Shown: piece after piece, positions 45,887-55,021 of the stretch
Position numbering within the stretch: the stretch's first letter is position 1
How the letters are laid out: every line of letters begins with the position of its first letter
NCBI GenBank assembly: GCA_964370845.1
Contig: CAYJLB010000003.1
Coordinates: 1 to 64,000 of the forward strand
Reading direction: 5' to 3'
DNA from: CAYJLB01 sp964370845
GTDB taxonomy: Bacteria; Bacillota; Clostridia; Oscillospirales; Ruminococcaceae
DNA length: 64,000 nt
Position numbers and translations under genes: made by a program
The notes under the pieces: model-generated
The model's input: only the letters and a program-made list of their open reading frames with translations
The model's database searches: none
Told to the model about the DNA's origin: nothing

Positions 45887-48800
45887 TTATTTAGCTTTTT
45901 TACGAGTGTAAACTACTACTGCTAATCCCATAATAGCTACTAGAGCAGAGAAAACATAGATAGTTTCAACTGAATTGTTTGTAGCAGGTACAGCTAGAGG
46001 AGTTTCATCGTCAACGATTTCTTCGTCATCTTCACCAGCAACTTCGTCAGAAGGATCAACTAGTGGAGTTTCGTTGTCATCAATAGTTACATCATCGCCA
46101 CCTGATAGTGGAGTTTCTTCTTCTTCAACGTTTTCTAAGATAGATAGACGAACAGTAATTACGATATTTGAGTTAATAGTACCAGAAACATCACCAACGA
46201 TTTCAGCAACTTGGTATCCAGCAGGAGCATCTAAGAATGAAGCAGGAACATCATAAGTGTTTCCGTTTCCTGTAGCAATTACAGAAGAAGTAACGCCATT
46301 TGGACCAGCAATTGCAGCACCAGTTGTAGCATCAACATAGTTTACAGTTACTGAATATGAAGGAGTTGGAGTTGGGTTAGGATTATCACCTGCGCTAATA
46401 GTTAATGTACCAGAAGTTACATTAATGTTATAGCTTGAAGTTACATCAACATCAGCAGCATTTGTAACAGTTACAACAGCTGTGATTGCAGAGCTACCAG
46501 CAGTATTTGTATTAGCTAGACCAACCTCGTAAGCTACAGAAACTAAATCGCCATTAGCAAAGCCTGTTACAGTTGAAGTATAAGTTGGGAAAGCATCGCC
46601 AACAGTAATATCTTGGTCATCAATAACAACATCTAAATCAATTGTTTTGATTTCAAGGTCAAAGTTAATTTCAGCAAATTTAACTTCAGTAATTCCGTAT
46701 TGAGCTAAGTCAAGATAAATAACGATTTGGTTTGCGTAAACGCCAGCAGCAGGACCGTTTGCAGAGCTAGTATTATTTACAGTCCATTCTAGACCAATAC
46801 CAAAGATATCATCTAATTTTTCAACTTCTGCTTTGAACTCGTCAAAAGTCATAGTTGAAGAAGCAGCAATTAGAGCGTCAATTTTGTCAAATTCGCCAGC
46901 TAATTTAGCCCATTCAGCAGTGAAGCCAGGTACTTTTTCAAGCATTGAAACGTCGAATGAATTAATTTCAGCTTCTACTTTGTCAAATGCAGCAGTTACA
47001 ACAGGAAGAACAGCAGTTTCATTTAACATAAATACTTGTCCATTGTAAGGTCTATAAGCACCGTCAAGGTTAAATACTTCTGTATCAATTTTAGCTAATT
47101 CATTATTGATAGCTGGGATAACTTTGTCGATTTCTCCACCGATAAATGATTTAAGTTGAGTGATAATTTCAAGTAATTTTGCTTTAGCAGCAGCATCTAA
47201 TTCAAGAGCTTTTTCTTCTAATAATTTAATAAATGTTTCTAGTTTACCTTCAGCTAAACCAGTTAATTTATCAAGACAATCAGTTAATGCATCTTCGATT
47301 TGTTTTTTGATAGCATCAGTATCAATACCTTGAATATTTCCGATTATACTTTCAACTTTTTCGATAACTTTTTCAACATCATCAATTCCATTTAAAATAT
47401 CTGCTTTAAGTTCTTTAGCTTTAGCTTCAAGCTCCATCAAAGTGCTATAAATTTCAACAGCTTCGTCTCTATATTCTACCAATAATTTCAACAAAGCTTC
47501 TTCACCTAGTAGTTTTGCCTCGTCAATTTTCTTTAGTAAATCAGCAATTCTTTCGTCCAATTTGTCTTGTTCGCCTAGTAAAAATTCAATTGCGTCTTTA
47601 GCAGCATCAGCAATTTCGCCATAGATAGCATCGTCGCTCATATCAAGTAGAGTTACAGCATAGTTAGGGTTGTTTTGAATATTTGCAATTGTGTTAGTTG
47701 CAAGGTCAGATTTAACATCGTCGCTTAATAATAGATAGTAAAGTGGGTTTACAACTGTGAAATAATCAGAAGTCATATGTGCTTCAAGTGATTCAGGGTT
47801 ACCTTCGAAGAATAGTCCGCCGTTGTCAGCAGAATTTGTTCCTTCTTGGTAAATAGTAACAGGAAGTTTTGAAACGCCAAGGTCAAGCTCAACTAAATCA
47901 ACAATGATTTCAGATAGAGTCAATTCAGTACCTAAAGTTTCCATTAAAGCTAAAGCATTAACAGTAGTGTCTAAATTTAGACCTAAAGTGTTAGCTAAAT
48001 TTAATAAAGTGCTTAATCCATTAATTGTGCTTAAGTCAACAGTAGTATCTTCTTCACTTACACCAGCTAAACCAATAAGGTCAGCTAAAATGTCAGTTTC
48101 AAGAGTAACATTTAGTGAAACTTGTAGATTTAAAGTTGTAACATCGCCAACGTCAACAGTTGTGTCTAATGAACCTGTAGTTTCAACGATTTCTAGACCA
48201 ACACCAGGAGTAACAGCTGCAAGAGTTGCAACGATTGAATTTAAGTCAACAGAATCTCCAGGCATATAGGAATTTAAGTCATTAATAATTTTGTTTGCTT
48301 CATCAATTACTTTTTGGATTTCATCTTTAATTGATTGTGGTAGAGGAATACTGCTAGGTAGGTCAACGTTTGGAATTGAAACGCCATTTAAATCAACATT
48401 TCCCATTCCAGCTAAAAGATCATTTAAACCACTAACTAATTTTGTAAGTACATCATTAGCAAGTTCAACTGCTTCTTCACCGCCGTATTCAGCATATGAT
48501 TTTCCGTCATAAGGTTTGTTAAATTCACCTAAGTCGATAATGAAATCGCCAACTAGGTCGTCAATCGCACCTTGAACAGCATTATTAATTGGGTCAGTAA
48601 TTAAGCCTACAACATCGCCTAACATTGCAGCTGATAGAACAATACCGTTTTGAACTACAGTATAAGTGTAGTTTTTAGAAGCATTAGCTTCGTCAATTCC
48701 GATATAGTAAACTCCAGTTCCAATACCGAATTTTTCGATTTCTTCATGTAATACTTTCAAACCATTGTTTGCAGCAAAATCAGCTTTCACAGCATCAGTA

Positions 48801-49666
48801 GCAAGAGTTGTATCCACAAATTCTGCAGTAAATTTACCATTTGGATCAAAAGAACCATATTGGTTATAAGTAGAAACATTAACAGCTAAAGAATTTACAG
48901 TAACAGTTTGAGTGATAGTAGCAGTACCATCCATAGCAGTTAAAGTATAAGTTCCAGCATCTTTGATTTCAGTTACAGCAGTACCGTCAGCATTAGCAAT
49001 TGTAATAGCACCAGCAGATACACTATAAGTTGTTTCATTTGCAAAATCATCTTTTAGAGCAGTAGCTTGGTCTTCTGCGTTAAAATTAACAGTTTTTGCA
49101 GTTAGTGTTTCACCTTGTGGAGCTTCAGTGATTTGGTATGTTCCAAGTTCGATAATAAAAGAATTACCCTTATCCACATAGTCATATTTAGGTTTTAACC
49201 ACGTTCCACCAGTTTTCTCATAATTCAAATAGCCAACTACAAGTTTCAATTCAAAGGAATTACCAGCTTCAGATAAAGATTGACCGTTAGATGTGAAAGT
49301 TCCCGCCTTCAATTTGAATAGCTTAGTACCAATAATTGGAATTTTTATTTCTTTCTCTGCTAAGCTTATTGCAAAATCTGATAATGTAGCGGTACTATCG
49401 CTAGCAATTAGACCCGTTAATAAATCAGCGATATATTCGTTAATTCCAACCATTGAAAATGCTGCGTCACCAACTGTCAAAACATTAGTAATACTTTGTC
49501 CGTTCAATTCATCTGTAGTAAATGTTCTGTCAACAGAACCTGTCGCGAAAACACTACCCGCCGTAGTGCCAATAAAAGTGAATGCCAGTGCCAAGGAAGT
49601 CATAATCGAAATAATACGATTACGCATTTTGCGATTTAACGCAATTGTCATTTTGTTACCGTTCAT
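45887..49666 (-). CDS. Large cell-surface protein with MBG- and MucBP-like domains and a C-terminal wall anchor-like tail
   Basis: A 1259-residue exported protein. Signal peptide (about 1-42, ending SVFA). Unknown beta-rich N-terminal half with MBG-like segments, a helical coiled-coil region (about 660-880), an MBG-type domain (VIDDQDITVGDAFPTYTS), a MucBP-like domain (YSVTVNYVDATTGAAIAG), then an acidic linker with three ETPL motifs. The tail has PATNN, a TM helix and TRKKAK, the order of a sortase signal, but with PATN in place of LPxTG. Attachment by a non-classical sortase is an inference; the tail may simply anchor it. The start at 49666 follows AAAGGAG. Role probably adhesion; ligand unknown. 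Confidence 0.8.
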   Translation of the reverse strand: MNGNKMTIALNRKMRNRIISIMTSLALAFTFIGTTAGSVFATGSVDRTFTTDELNGQSITNVLTVGDAAFSMVGINEYIADLLTGLIASDSTATLSDFAISLAEKEIKIPIIGTKLFKLKAGTFTSNGQSLSEAGNSFELKLVVGYLNYEKTGGTWLKPKYDYVDKGNSFIIELGTYQITEAPQGETLTAKTVNFNAEDQATALKDDFANETTYSVSAGAITIANADGTAVTEIKDAGTYTLTAMDGTATITQTVTVNSLAVNVSTYNQYGSFDPNGKFTAEFVDTTLATDAVKADFAANNGLKVLHEEIEKFGIGTGVYYIGIDEANASKNYTYTVVQNGIVLSAAMLGDVVGLITDPINNAVQGAIDDLVGDFIIDLGEFNKPYDGKSYAEYGGEEAVELANDVLTKLVSGLNDLLAGMGNVDLNGVSIPNVDLPSSIPLPQSIKDEIQKVIDEANKIINDLNSYMPGDSVDLNSIVATLAAVTPGVGLEIVETTGSLDTTVDVGDVTTLNLQVSLNVTLETDILADLIGLAGVSEEDTTVDLSTINGLSTLLNLANTLGLNLDTTVNALALMETLGTELTLSEIIVDLVELDLGVSKLPVTIYQEGTNSADNGGLFFEGNPESLEAHMTSDYFTVVNPLYYLLLSDDVKSDLATNTIANIQNNPNYAVTLLDMSDDAIYGEIADAAKDAIEFLLGEQDKLDERIADLLKKIDEAKLLGEEALLKLLVEYRDEAVEIYSTLMELEAKAKELKADILNGIDDVEKVIEKVESIIGNIQGIDTDAIKKQIEDALTDCLDKLTGLAEGKLETFIKLLEEKALELDAAAKAKLLEIITQLKSFIGGEIDKVIPAINNELAKIDTEVFNLDGAYRPYNGQVFMLNETAVLPVVTAAFDKVEAEINSFDVSMLEKVPGFTAEWAKLAGEFDKIDALIAASSTMTFDEFKAEVEKLDDIFGIGLEWTVNNTSSANGPAAGVYANQIVIYLDLAQYGITEVKFAEINFDLEIKTIDLDVVIDDQDITVGDAFPTYTSTVTGFANGDLVSVAYEVGLANTNTAGSSAITAVVTVTNAADVDVTSSYNINVTSGTLTISAGDNPNPTPTPSYSVTVNYVDATTGAAIAGPNGVTSSVIATGNGNTYDVPASFLDAPAGYQVAEIVGDVSGTINSNIVITVRLSILENVEEEETPLSGGDDVTIDDNETPLVDPSDEVAGEDDEEIVDDETPLAVPATNNSVETIYVFSALVAIMGLAVVVYTRKKAK

Positions 49667-49774
49667 AATTTTCTCCTTTAAAATAAATTATTTCTCATTT
49701 AAACCAGTAACTTTTCCATATAGTTGCTATTGCAATTCATAATGTTAAGCATCACTGATTTACTTTATGTTCTC

Positions 49775-49810
49775 ATTATACATATAAAAAGTTACAAATA
49801 AGTTACATAT
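49775..49810 (-). promoter_or_regulatory. Surface protein promoter with tandem 11-bp repeats
   Basis: Minus strand TATAAT (49775-49780). In place of a -35 there are two tandem 11-bp units on the plus strand, AAGTTACAAAT (49789-49799) and AAGTTACATAT (49800-49810), with a further AAGTTAC at 49867-49873. This layout fits an OmpR-type response regulator. The rest of 49667-50068 holds only the amt terminator; no gene is seen. Confidence 0.5.
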
Positions 49811-49960
49811 TGCACTTTTTTGCTTTTTTATTTTGGTAAATTATTACTTTTGGCGAAATATACAAAAAGTTACTTAATGTTATATAGTTTTTAATCATAT
49901 ATCTATATAAAATTAAGCACAAATAATCAAAAAGTCTTAATAGTTAAAAATATTTACAAA

Positions 49961-50000
49961 AAGAAGAACCTATTTCAAGCATTTTCAGCTATGAAATAGG
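49961..50000 (-). terminator. amt terminator
   Basis: Stem CCTATTTC/GAAATAGG (49969-49976 with 49993-50000), followed on the minus strand by a T-rich tail. Confidence 0.75.
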
Positions 50001-50068
50001 CTCTCCTTTTATAGGATTGATAGAAATAAGTATGTTAATAAGTTAGTATAACTTGTTTAATTCTTTAA

Positions 50069-51733
50069 TTAAATTTCATCTTGTAGTGCGTCGTAACCTT
50101 CTTCACCAGTTCTAACCTTGATTACGTTTTCAATATCATAGATGAAGATTTTTCCGTCGCCAACGTTACCAGTATAAAGTGCTTTTTTAACAACTGCAAC
50201 AAGTTCATCAACAGGAACTTTACAAATTACAACTTCAACTTTAACTTTTGGAAGTAATGTGCTTTCAACAGGAATACCACGGTAAACTTCTCTTTCACCT
50301 CTTTGCATTCCACAACCCATTACGTGTGTAACTGTAATACCTGTTACACCAAGCGTTTCAAGTGCAACTTTTAATTTCTCGAACTTGCTTTGTCTTGTTA
50401 CGATAGAAACTTTTGTCATTTTAGCGCCGGGGTGTGAGTTGTTCACAACTGGGATTGCTTTTTCTGATGAAACAGTAACAAGTGGTTTTTTATCATCTTT
50501 TTCTTCGATAAAGCTTGGCATAAAGTCAGCGTATGAACTTGCAAGTGCGTGCTCACTTTCGTCAAGACCGATTGTTTCTTCTTCCGCTGAAACTCTTAAA
50601 CCGTGGAATTTTTTGATTATTGCAAATACAATTGAAATAGTAACCGCTGTCCAAGCGATAATTGCTAATAGACCAATTGCTTGAACACCAAGTAATTTTG
50701 CACCGCCACCGTAGAATAAACCGCCTTCAACAGCGAATAAACCTACTGCAAGTGTTCCCCAAATACCATTTACACCGTGAACTGCAACAGCACCAACTGG
50801 GTCGTCAAGTTTTAATTTAATATCGATAAATTCTACTGCAACTACAACTAATATACCAGCTACAAGTCCTACAACAGCAGCTCCGAATGCGTCCATAGTA
50901 GCACAACCAGCTGTGATACCAACAAGCCCTGCTAAAGCACCATTCAAAGTCATAGATACGTCAGGTTTTCCGTTTTTAATCCAAGTAAAGAACATTGTTG
51001 AAACCGCTGCAACAGCTGGAGCAACTGTAGTTGTTAAGAAAATTGAACCTAAACCGCCAACACCATCAAGTGCAGTAGCCGCCGCTCCGTTAAATCCATA
51101 CCAACCAAACCATAGGATAAACACACCAAGTGCACCAAGTGTTAAGTTATGTCCAGGGATAGCTTTTGCAACAACTTTTCCTGTTTTAGGGTCTTTTACA
51201 TATTTACCAATACGAGGGCCTAAGAACATAATACCAATAAGTGCTGAAACACCACCAACTGTATGAATAGCCGCTGAACCAGCAAAGTCAATGAATCCCA
51301 TTTCAAATAACCAGCCTTGTGCGTTCCAAATCCAACCAGCTTCGATTGGGTAGATGATTGCACTTAATGCTGCTGAGTAAATTAAGTAAGCTGAGAATTT
51401 AGTTCTTTCTGCCATTGCACCTGAAACGATAGTTGCAGTAGTTGCACAGAAAACTAAGTTGAATACAAATACAGACCAAGGGAAGTTTGCATAATCTGTG
51501 AAAATATCAAAGTTAGGAAGTCCAATTAACCCCAAAATATAATCTTCTGATAACATAATTGTAAAACCAATTAAAACGAATGCTACTGTACCAATTGAAA
51601 AGTCCATAACATTTTTCATAATAATGTTACCAGCATTTTTTGCTCTAGTAAAGCCTGTTTCCACCATTGCGAAGCCAGCTTGCATAAAGAATACCAAAGC
51701 TGCCCCCATTAAAAACCAAATTCCGAAATCCAT
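50069..51733 (-). CDS. amt: Ammonium transporter fused to a C-terminal PII (GlnK/GlnB) domain
   Basis: Amt/Rh channel for ammonium with about eleven TM helices; the conserved twin His appear in AAIHTVGG and AVHGVNGIWG. The last about 110 residues form a PII domain (KMTKVSIVTRQSKFEKL, then GCGMQRGEREVYRG, LPKVKVEVV, GDGKIF). The T-loop lacks the tyrosine that is uridylylated in proteobacterial PII (RGIPVES). PII normally binds Amt as a separate trimer, so the fusion builds the regulator into the channel. The start at 51733 follows GAAAGGAATGGGG. It lies next to the glutamine synthetase genes. Confidence 0.93.
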   Translation of the reverse strand: MDFGIWFLMGAALVFFMQAGFAMVETGFTRAKNAGNIIMKNVMDFSIGTVAFVLIGFTIMLSEDYILGLIGLPNFDIFTDYANFPWSVFVFNLVFCATTATIVSGAMAERTKFSAYLIYSAALSAIIYPIEAGWIWNAQGWLFEMGFIDFAGSAAIHTVGGVSALIGIMFLGPRIGKYVKDPKTGKVVAKAIPGHNLTLGALGVFILWFGWYGFNGAAATALDGVGGLGSIFLTTTVAPAVAAVSTMFFTWIKNGKPDVSMTLNGALAGLVGITAGCATMDAFGAAVVGLVAGILVVVAVEFIDIKLKLDDPVGAVAVHGVNGIWGTLAVGLFAVEGGLFYGGGAKLLGVQAIGLLAIIAWTAVTISIVFAIIKKFHGLRVSAEEETIGLDESEHALASSYADFMPSFIEEKDDKKPLVTVSSEKAIPVVNNSHPGAKMTKVSIVTRQSKFEKLKVALETLGVTGITVTHVMGCGMQRGEREVYRGIPVESTLLPKVKVEVVICKVPVDELVAVVKKALYTGNVGDGKIFIYDIENVIKVRTGEEGYDALQDEI

Positions 51734-51900
51734 AATAATCCCCATTCCTTTCAATTTGCATTATAGTTAATTAATTAGAAAACACACCAGAAATCAAGCG
51801 AAAAAGCTTTGATTTATGCTTTTTTTTGCTTGAGAGTTGATAGTGTTTTCAACTTAATTTACTATTTTTGCAAAACTTTTTTTATTTTTATAAATTATTA

Positions 51901-51960
51901 TCAAAAAAGAAAACGTGCATTTCGACACTGTACTATAAAATAGTCAGTTCAAAATGCACG
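51901..51960 (-). terminator. Likely glnN terminator, displaced by repeats
   Basis: A long hairpin (core CGTGCATTT/AAATGCACG, 51914-51922 with 51952-51960) with a T-rich tail on the minus strand (TTTTCTTTTTTG). It is about 360 bp beyond the glnN stop; repeats fill the space. The amt start region (51734-51900) has an imperfect hairpin near 51790-51818 and a possible TATAAT at 51761-51766. Confidence 0.65.
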
Positions 51961-51970
51961 TCTTTGTGCA

Positions 51971-52128
51971 CGGGTGAAACCCGTTTTTATTCACGTTATT
52001 ACCTTGTGGTTTAGGATAATTCCCTACTCGCTGTTTGTAATTCGATTGAATTTATATTTGCCTTGGGTGAAACCCGTTTTTATTCACGTTATTACCTTGC
52101 GGTTTAGGAAAATCCCTACTCGCTGTCA
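51971..52128 (+). repeat. Two near-identical tandem repeat units
   Basis: Units of about 63 bp at 51972-52033 and 52065-52128, 93 bp apart. Each starts with the small palindrome GGGTGAAACCC and ends with CCCTACTCGCTG. They differ at a few bases. A hairpin GGTAGG/CCTACC follows (52138-52158) with GGAGCAGAGCC, which matches in reverse the region near 5190. Confidence 0.75.
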
Positions 52129-52206
52129 TTTTGTAACGGTAGGAGCAGAGCCCCTACCCTACATTAAATCGCGTGTGCTATGTTGTAATTCATCGCTTGT
52201 TTAGCG

Positions 52207-52320
52207 TGTTCGCCCGCGGGGGCTTCTTAGTTTTATTCAACATCAAAACCTTAACCTCGCAGAAACTATTTCCAATCTTTTACTATGTACAGTGCGGGAT
52301 TGGATGCAACGTCACGTTGC
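52207..52320 (-). repeat. Mosaic repeat copy abutting the glnN stop
   Basis: Read on the minus strand, GCAACGTGACGTTGC (52306-52320) begins with the final G of the glnN TAG stop, followed by the CCCGCACTGTAC to CGAGG module (52255-52300). Another shared block, GAAGCCCCCGCGGGC (near 52208-52229), recurs at 56951-56965. No gene lies in 51734-52319. Confidence 0.78.
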
Positions 52321-54410
52321 TAGTTTACGCTGTATAGAATTTCGCCGTAAGTTGGTAATGCCCAGTATTTTTTACCAACAATAGTTTCAAGTTCATCAAC
52401 AACAAGTCTTAGCTTAGACATTGTGCTTAAAACAGAACCTTGATAGAATTGAGCAAGTTCAAGTGGCTCATCATGATTTTTAGTTTCAAGAATAGCAGTT
52501 TCAAGTTCATCTAAATTCTTTAATAAACAACCTGAAAGGTCAGAAATTTTCTTCAATAAATATTCCTCTAAGCTGCTGTTAAAGCCAGATAGTGATTTTT
52601 TATTTACAACTAAACCAGAAAGTTCAGTTTGATAGCTAATAACTGAAGGAACGATTAACTTTTTAACCATATCAACCATTGTTAAAGCTTCGATATGTAA
52701 AGTTTTGCAGTAACCCTCAAGTAAAATTTCATATCTTGAGTGAATTTCTGTTTCAGTGAATACTTTATGTTTTGTAAACACTTCAACGTTTTTCTTATCA
52801 ACAAATGTTGGTAAAGCATCAACAGTAGTTTTTAGATTTAACAAACCACGTCTTTCAGCTTCTTTTTCCCATTCTGCTGAGTATCCGTCACCATTGAAAA
52901 CAATTCTCTTATGTTCAACAATAGTTTTCTTGATTAAGTTAGTTAAATCTTCTTTAAAGTTTTCGCTTCCCTCAAGTGCGTCAGCAAATTCTTCAAGGAC
53001 TTCAGAAACTACAGTATTCAAGATGATGTTTGGACCAGAAATTGAGAAAGTTGAACCAAGCATTCTAAATTCAAATTTATTTCCTGTAAATGCGAATGGA
53101 GAAGTTCTATTTCTATCAGTAGTATCTTTTGGAATTGGAGGCAATACAGTCGCTCCGATTTCCATTTTAACTCTCTTAACATCGCTATATTCGCTTCCGC
53201 TTTCGATTGCATCAAGTACAGCTTCAAGTTCTTCACCAAGGAAGATAGAAACGATTGCAGGAGGTGCTTCATTTGCACCAAGTCTATGGTCATTACCAGC
53301 ATTAGCAACTGAAACTCTTAACAAGTCTTGATATTTGTCAACAGCCTTAATTACAGCTACTAAAAATAGTAAGAATTGAGCATTTTCAGATGGAGTTTTT
53401 CCAGGTTCAAGTAAATTTTCACCTAAATCAGTGGAAAGTGACCAGTTATTATGTTTACCACTTCCGTTTACACCAGCGAATGGTTTTTCGTGTAATAAAC
53501 AAGCTAGATTATGTTTTTTAGCAACCAATTTCATCATTTCCATAGTTAATTGGTTATGGTCAGTTGCAATATTTGTTGTTGTAAAGATAGGAGCAAGCTC
53601 GTGTTGTGCAGGAGCAACTTCGTTATGTTTAGTTTTAGCGAAAATACCAAGTTTCCAAAGTTCTTCGTCTAAATCTTTCATATAATCAGAAACTCTTTTC
53701 TTTAATGAACCAAAGTAGTGGTCATCAAGTTCTTGCCCTTTAGGAGGTCTTGCACCGAAAAGTGTTCTTCCTGTATAAATAAGGTCAGGTCTTTGTAAGT
53801 ACATTGCTCTATCAATTAAGAAATATTCTTGTTCAGGACCAACTGTACAGTTTACTTTTTTAGCAGAAGTGTTTCCAAACAACTTTAAAACTCTAAGAGC
53901 TTGTTTGTTAATCGCTTCCATTGAACGAAGTAAAGGAGTTTTCTTATCTAAAGCTTCACCGCTGTAAGAACAGAAAGCTGTTGGAATACAAAGTGTACCA
54001 TCTTTAATGAAAGCATATGAACTAGCGTCCCAAACGGTATATCCTCTAGCTTCAAAAGTAGCTCTTAAGCCACCTGATGGGAAAGAAGATGCATCAGGTT
54101 CACCTTTAACAAGTTCTTTTCCTGAGAAATCCATAATAATTTTTCCGTCTTGAGTAGGATTAATGAAACTATCATGTTTTTCAGCAGTAATTCCAGTCAT
54201 TGGTTGGAACCAGTGAGTAAAGTGAGTTGCTCCGTGATTAATTGCCCAGTCTTTCATAGCAGTTGCTACAACATTTGCAACACTTAGTTCAAGAACGTCA
54301 CCGTTATCGATAGTTCTTTTCAAAGCCTTGTAAATATCTTTTGGCAATCTTTCCTTCATAGCTGAGTCACCGAAGACCATGCTTCCAAAAATATTTGCGA
54401 TGTCTTTCAT
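52320..54410 (-). CDS. glnN: Glutamine synthetase type III
   Basis: Ammonia plus glutamate to glutamine with ATP. At 696 residues it has the GSIII size and signatures: FPSGGLRATFEARGYTVWD, VGPEQEYFLID, EVAPAQHELAP, HEKPFAGVNGSGKHNNWS, FAFTGNKFEFRMLGS. Found in Bacteroidetes, cyanobacteria and Clostridia. The start at 54410 follows AAGAAAGGAATG. A consensus promoter and an attenuator-like hairpin precede it. It is divergent from glnA. Confidence 0.95.
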   Translation of the reverse strand: MKDIANIFGSMVFGDSAMKERLPKDIYKALKRTIDNGDVLELSVANVVATAMKDWAINHGATHFTHWFQPMTGITAEKHDSFINPTQDGKIIMDFSGKELVKGEPDASSFPSGGLRATFEARGYTVWDASSYAFIKDGTLCIPTAFCSYSGEALDKKTPLLRSMEAINKQALRVLKLFGNTSAKKVNCTVGPEQEYFLIDRAMYLQRPDLIYTGRTLFGARPPKGQELDDHYFGSLKKRVSDYMKDLDEELWKLGIFAKTKHNEVAPAQHELAPIFTTTNIATDHNQLTMEMMKLVAKKHNLACLLHEKPFAGVNGSGKHNNWSLSTDLGENLLEPGKTPSENAQFLLFLVAVIKAVDKYQDLLRVSVANAGNDHRLGANEAPPAIVSIFLGEELEAVLDAIESGSEYSDVKRVKMEIGATVLPPIPKDTTDRNRTSPFAFTGNKFEFRMLGSTFSISGPNIILNTVVSEVLEEFADALEGSENFKEDLTNLIKKTIVEHKRIVFNGDGYSAEWEKEAERRGLLNLKTTVDALPTFVDKKNVEVFTKHKVFTETEIHSRYEILLEGYCKTLHIEALTMVDMVKKLIVPSVISYQTELSGLVVNKKSLSGFNSSLEEYLLKKISDLSGCLLKNLDELETAILETKNHDEPLELAQFYQGSVLSTMSKLRLVVDELETIVGKKYWALPTYGEILYSVN

Positions 54411-54492
54411 AGTAAGTTCATTCCTTTCTTGTCGTTTAGTTTTAAATCATCATTGAAAAAAACTAAACCATTCATATCCTATAAAATATTGT

Positions 54493-54532
54493 AAAAAAAG
54501 GCACTGTGAGCCTGTAAACTCACAGCGCCTTT
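54493..54532 (-). terminator. Attenuator terminator in the glnN leader
   Basis: Minus strand stem AAAGGC-G-CTGTGAG with CTCACAG-T-GCCTTT (54519-54532 with 54497-54510) followed by seven T in total. It lies between promoter and start codon, so it must control rather than end glnN. Its 5' arm overlaps the hexaloop hairpin at 54522-54537. Confidence 0.85.
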
Positions 54533-54537
54533 GCTGT
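54522..54537 (-). promoter_or_regulatory. Candidate ANTAR-binding hexaloop hairpin in the glnN leader
   Basis: Minus strand ACAGC-AAAGGC-GCTGT: 5-bp stem and 6-base loop with A first and G fourth, as ANTAR proteins require. It shares bases with the 5' arm of the terminator, so forming one excludes the other. The usual second hexaloop is not seen, since the start site lies directly before it. Confidence 0.62.
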
Positions 54538-54546
54538 TATGTGCTT

Positions 54547-54575
54547 ATTTTATCACCTTTCACCTCATTTGTCAA
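54547..54575 (-). promoter_or_regulatory. glnN promoter
   Basis: Minus strand TTGACA (54570-54575), 17 bases, TAAAAT (54547-54552). Start of transcription near 54540. Confidence 0.8.
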
Positions 54576-54715
54576 TAGCTTTTTTTATTTTTTACCAATT
54601 ATGCAATTTATTAAATTTTTATTTCATATTTATGTATATTTTTACCACATACAAATCGAAACAAATATTATTTTGCAATTTATCAAAATTTAATTTCATT
54701 ATAATTTTATTATCC

Positions 54716-54744
54716 TTGACAAATTTTTTATACTGTAGTATAAT
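54716..54744 (+). promoter_or_regulatory. glnA promoter
   Basis: TTGACA (54716-54721), 17 bases, TATAAT (54739-54744), a perfect sigma-A promoter. It gives a leader of about 270 bases. Confidence 0.85.
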
Positions 54745-54770
54745 GTGTTGGTAAATTAATAAATTTACAT

Positions 54771-54786
54771 TGAACAAAGACGTTCA
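54771..54786 (+). promoter_or_regulatory. Candidate ANTAR-binding hexaloop hairpin in the glnA leader
   Basis: TGAAC-AAAGAC-GTTCA: 5-bp stem, 6-base loop with A first and G fourth. It overlaps the 5' arm of the long hairpin below. A preceding hairpin (GTAAAT/ATTTAC, 54751-54768) has a 6-base loop TAATAA without that pattern. Confidence 0.6.
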
Positions 54787-54871
54787 TCAGATATTTTTTT
54801 AACATAGGTAACACGTTTAATTAGTGGATACTTTTATTATTGTTTTAAATTGTATGTGATGAGCGTCTTTT
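54776..54871 (+). terminator. Long-range terminator-like hairpin in the glnA leader
   Basis: Fourteen bases at 54776-54789 pair with 54857-54870 with one G-U pair, loop of about 67 bases, followed by only four T. The short T run and long loop make termination less certain than in glnN. An extended -10, TGCTATAAT (54871-54879), directly follows and could be a second promoter. Confidence 0.5.
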
Positions 54872-54911
54872 GCTATAATAAAAAAGAAAATCGCGAAATA
54901 CTCAGTATGCC

Positions 54912-54990
54912 CTCGCAGAAACAGAAGTTTAATTTATCACTCTGTATAGTGCGGGATATGTCAGCGGGGACTCCCCGCCACGTTGCCGTT
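54912..54990 (-). repeat. Mosaic repeat copy in the glnA 5' leader
   Basis: Reverse orientation: CCTCGCAGAAAC, GTATAGTGCGGG, then GCGGGGACTCCCCGC (54964-54978) and GTTGCCGTTGC. It lies in the transcribed leader 35 bases before the glnA start. Within 54411-55021 I see only the two promoters, the leader structures and this repeat. Confidence 0.75.
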
Positions 54991-55021
54991 GCTATTATAA
55001 TAGGAAGGAATTAAAATTATT

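Noticed and set aside
52756..53331. 191-codon ORF on the plus strand
   Set aside because: Antisense to glnN, no family resemblance and Ser-rich shadow composition.
54751..54871. Glutamine riboswitch (glnA RNA) in the glnA leader
   Set aside because: CGTTCATC resembles part of the cyanobacterial motif, but the conserved GACGGAAGTAGG-type block is missing. The bases fit a hexaloop hairpin plus terminator better.
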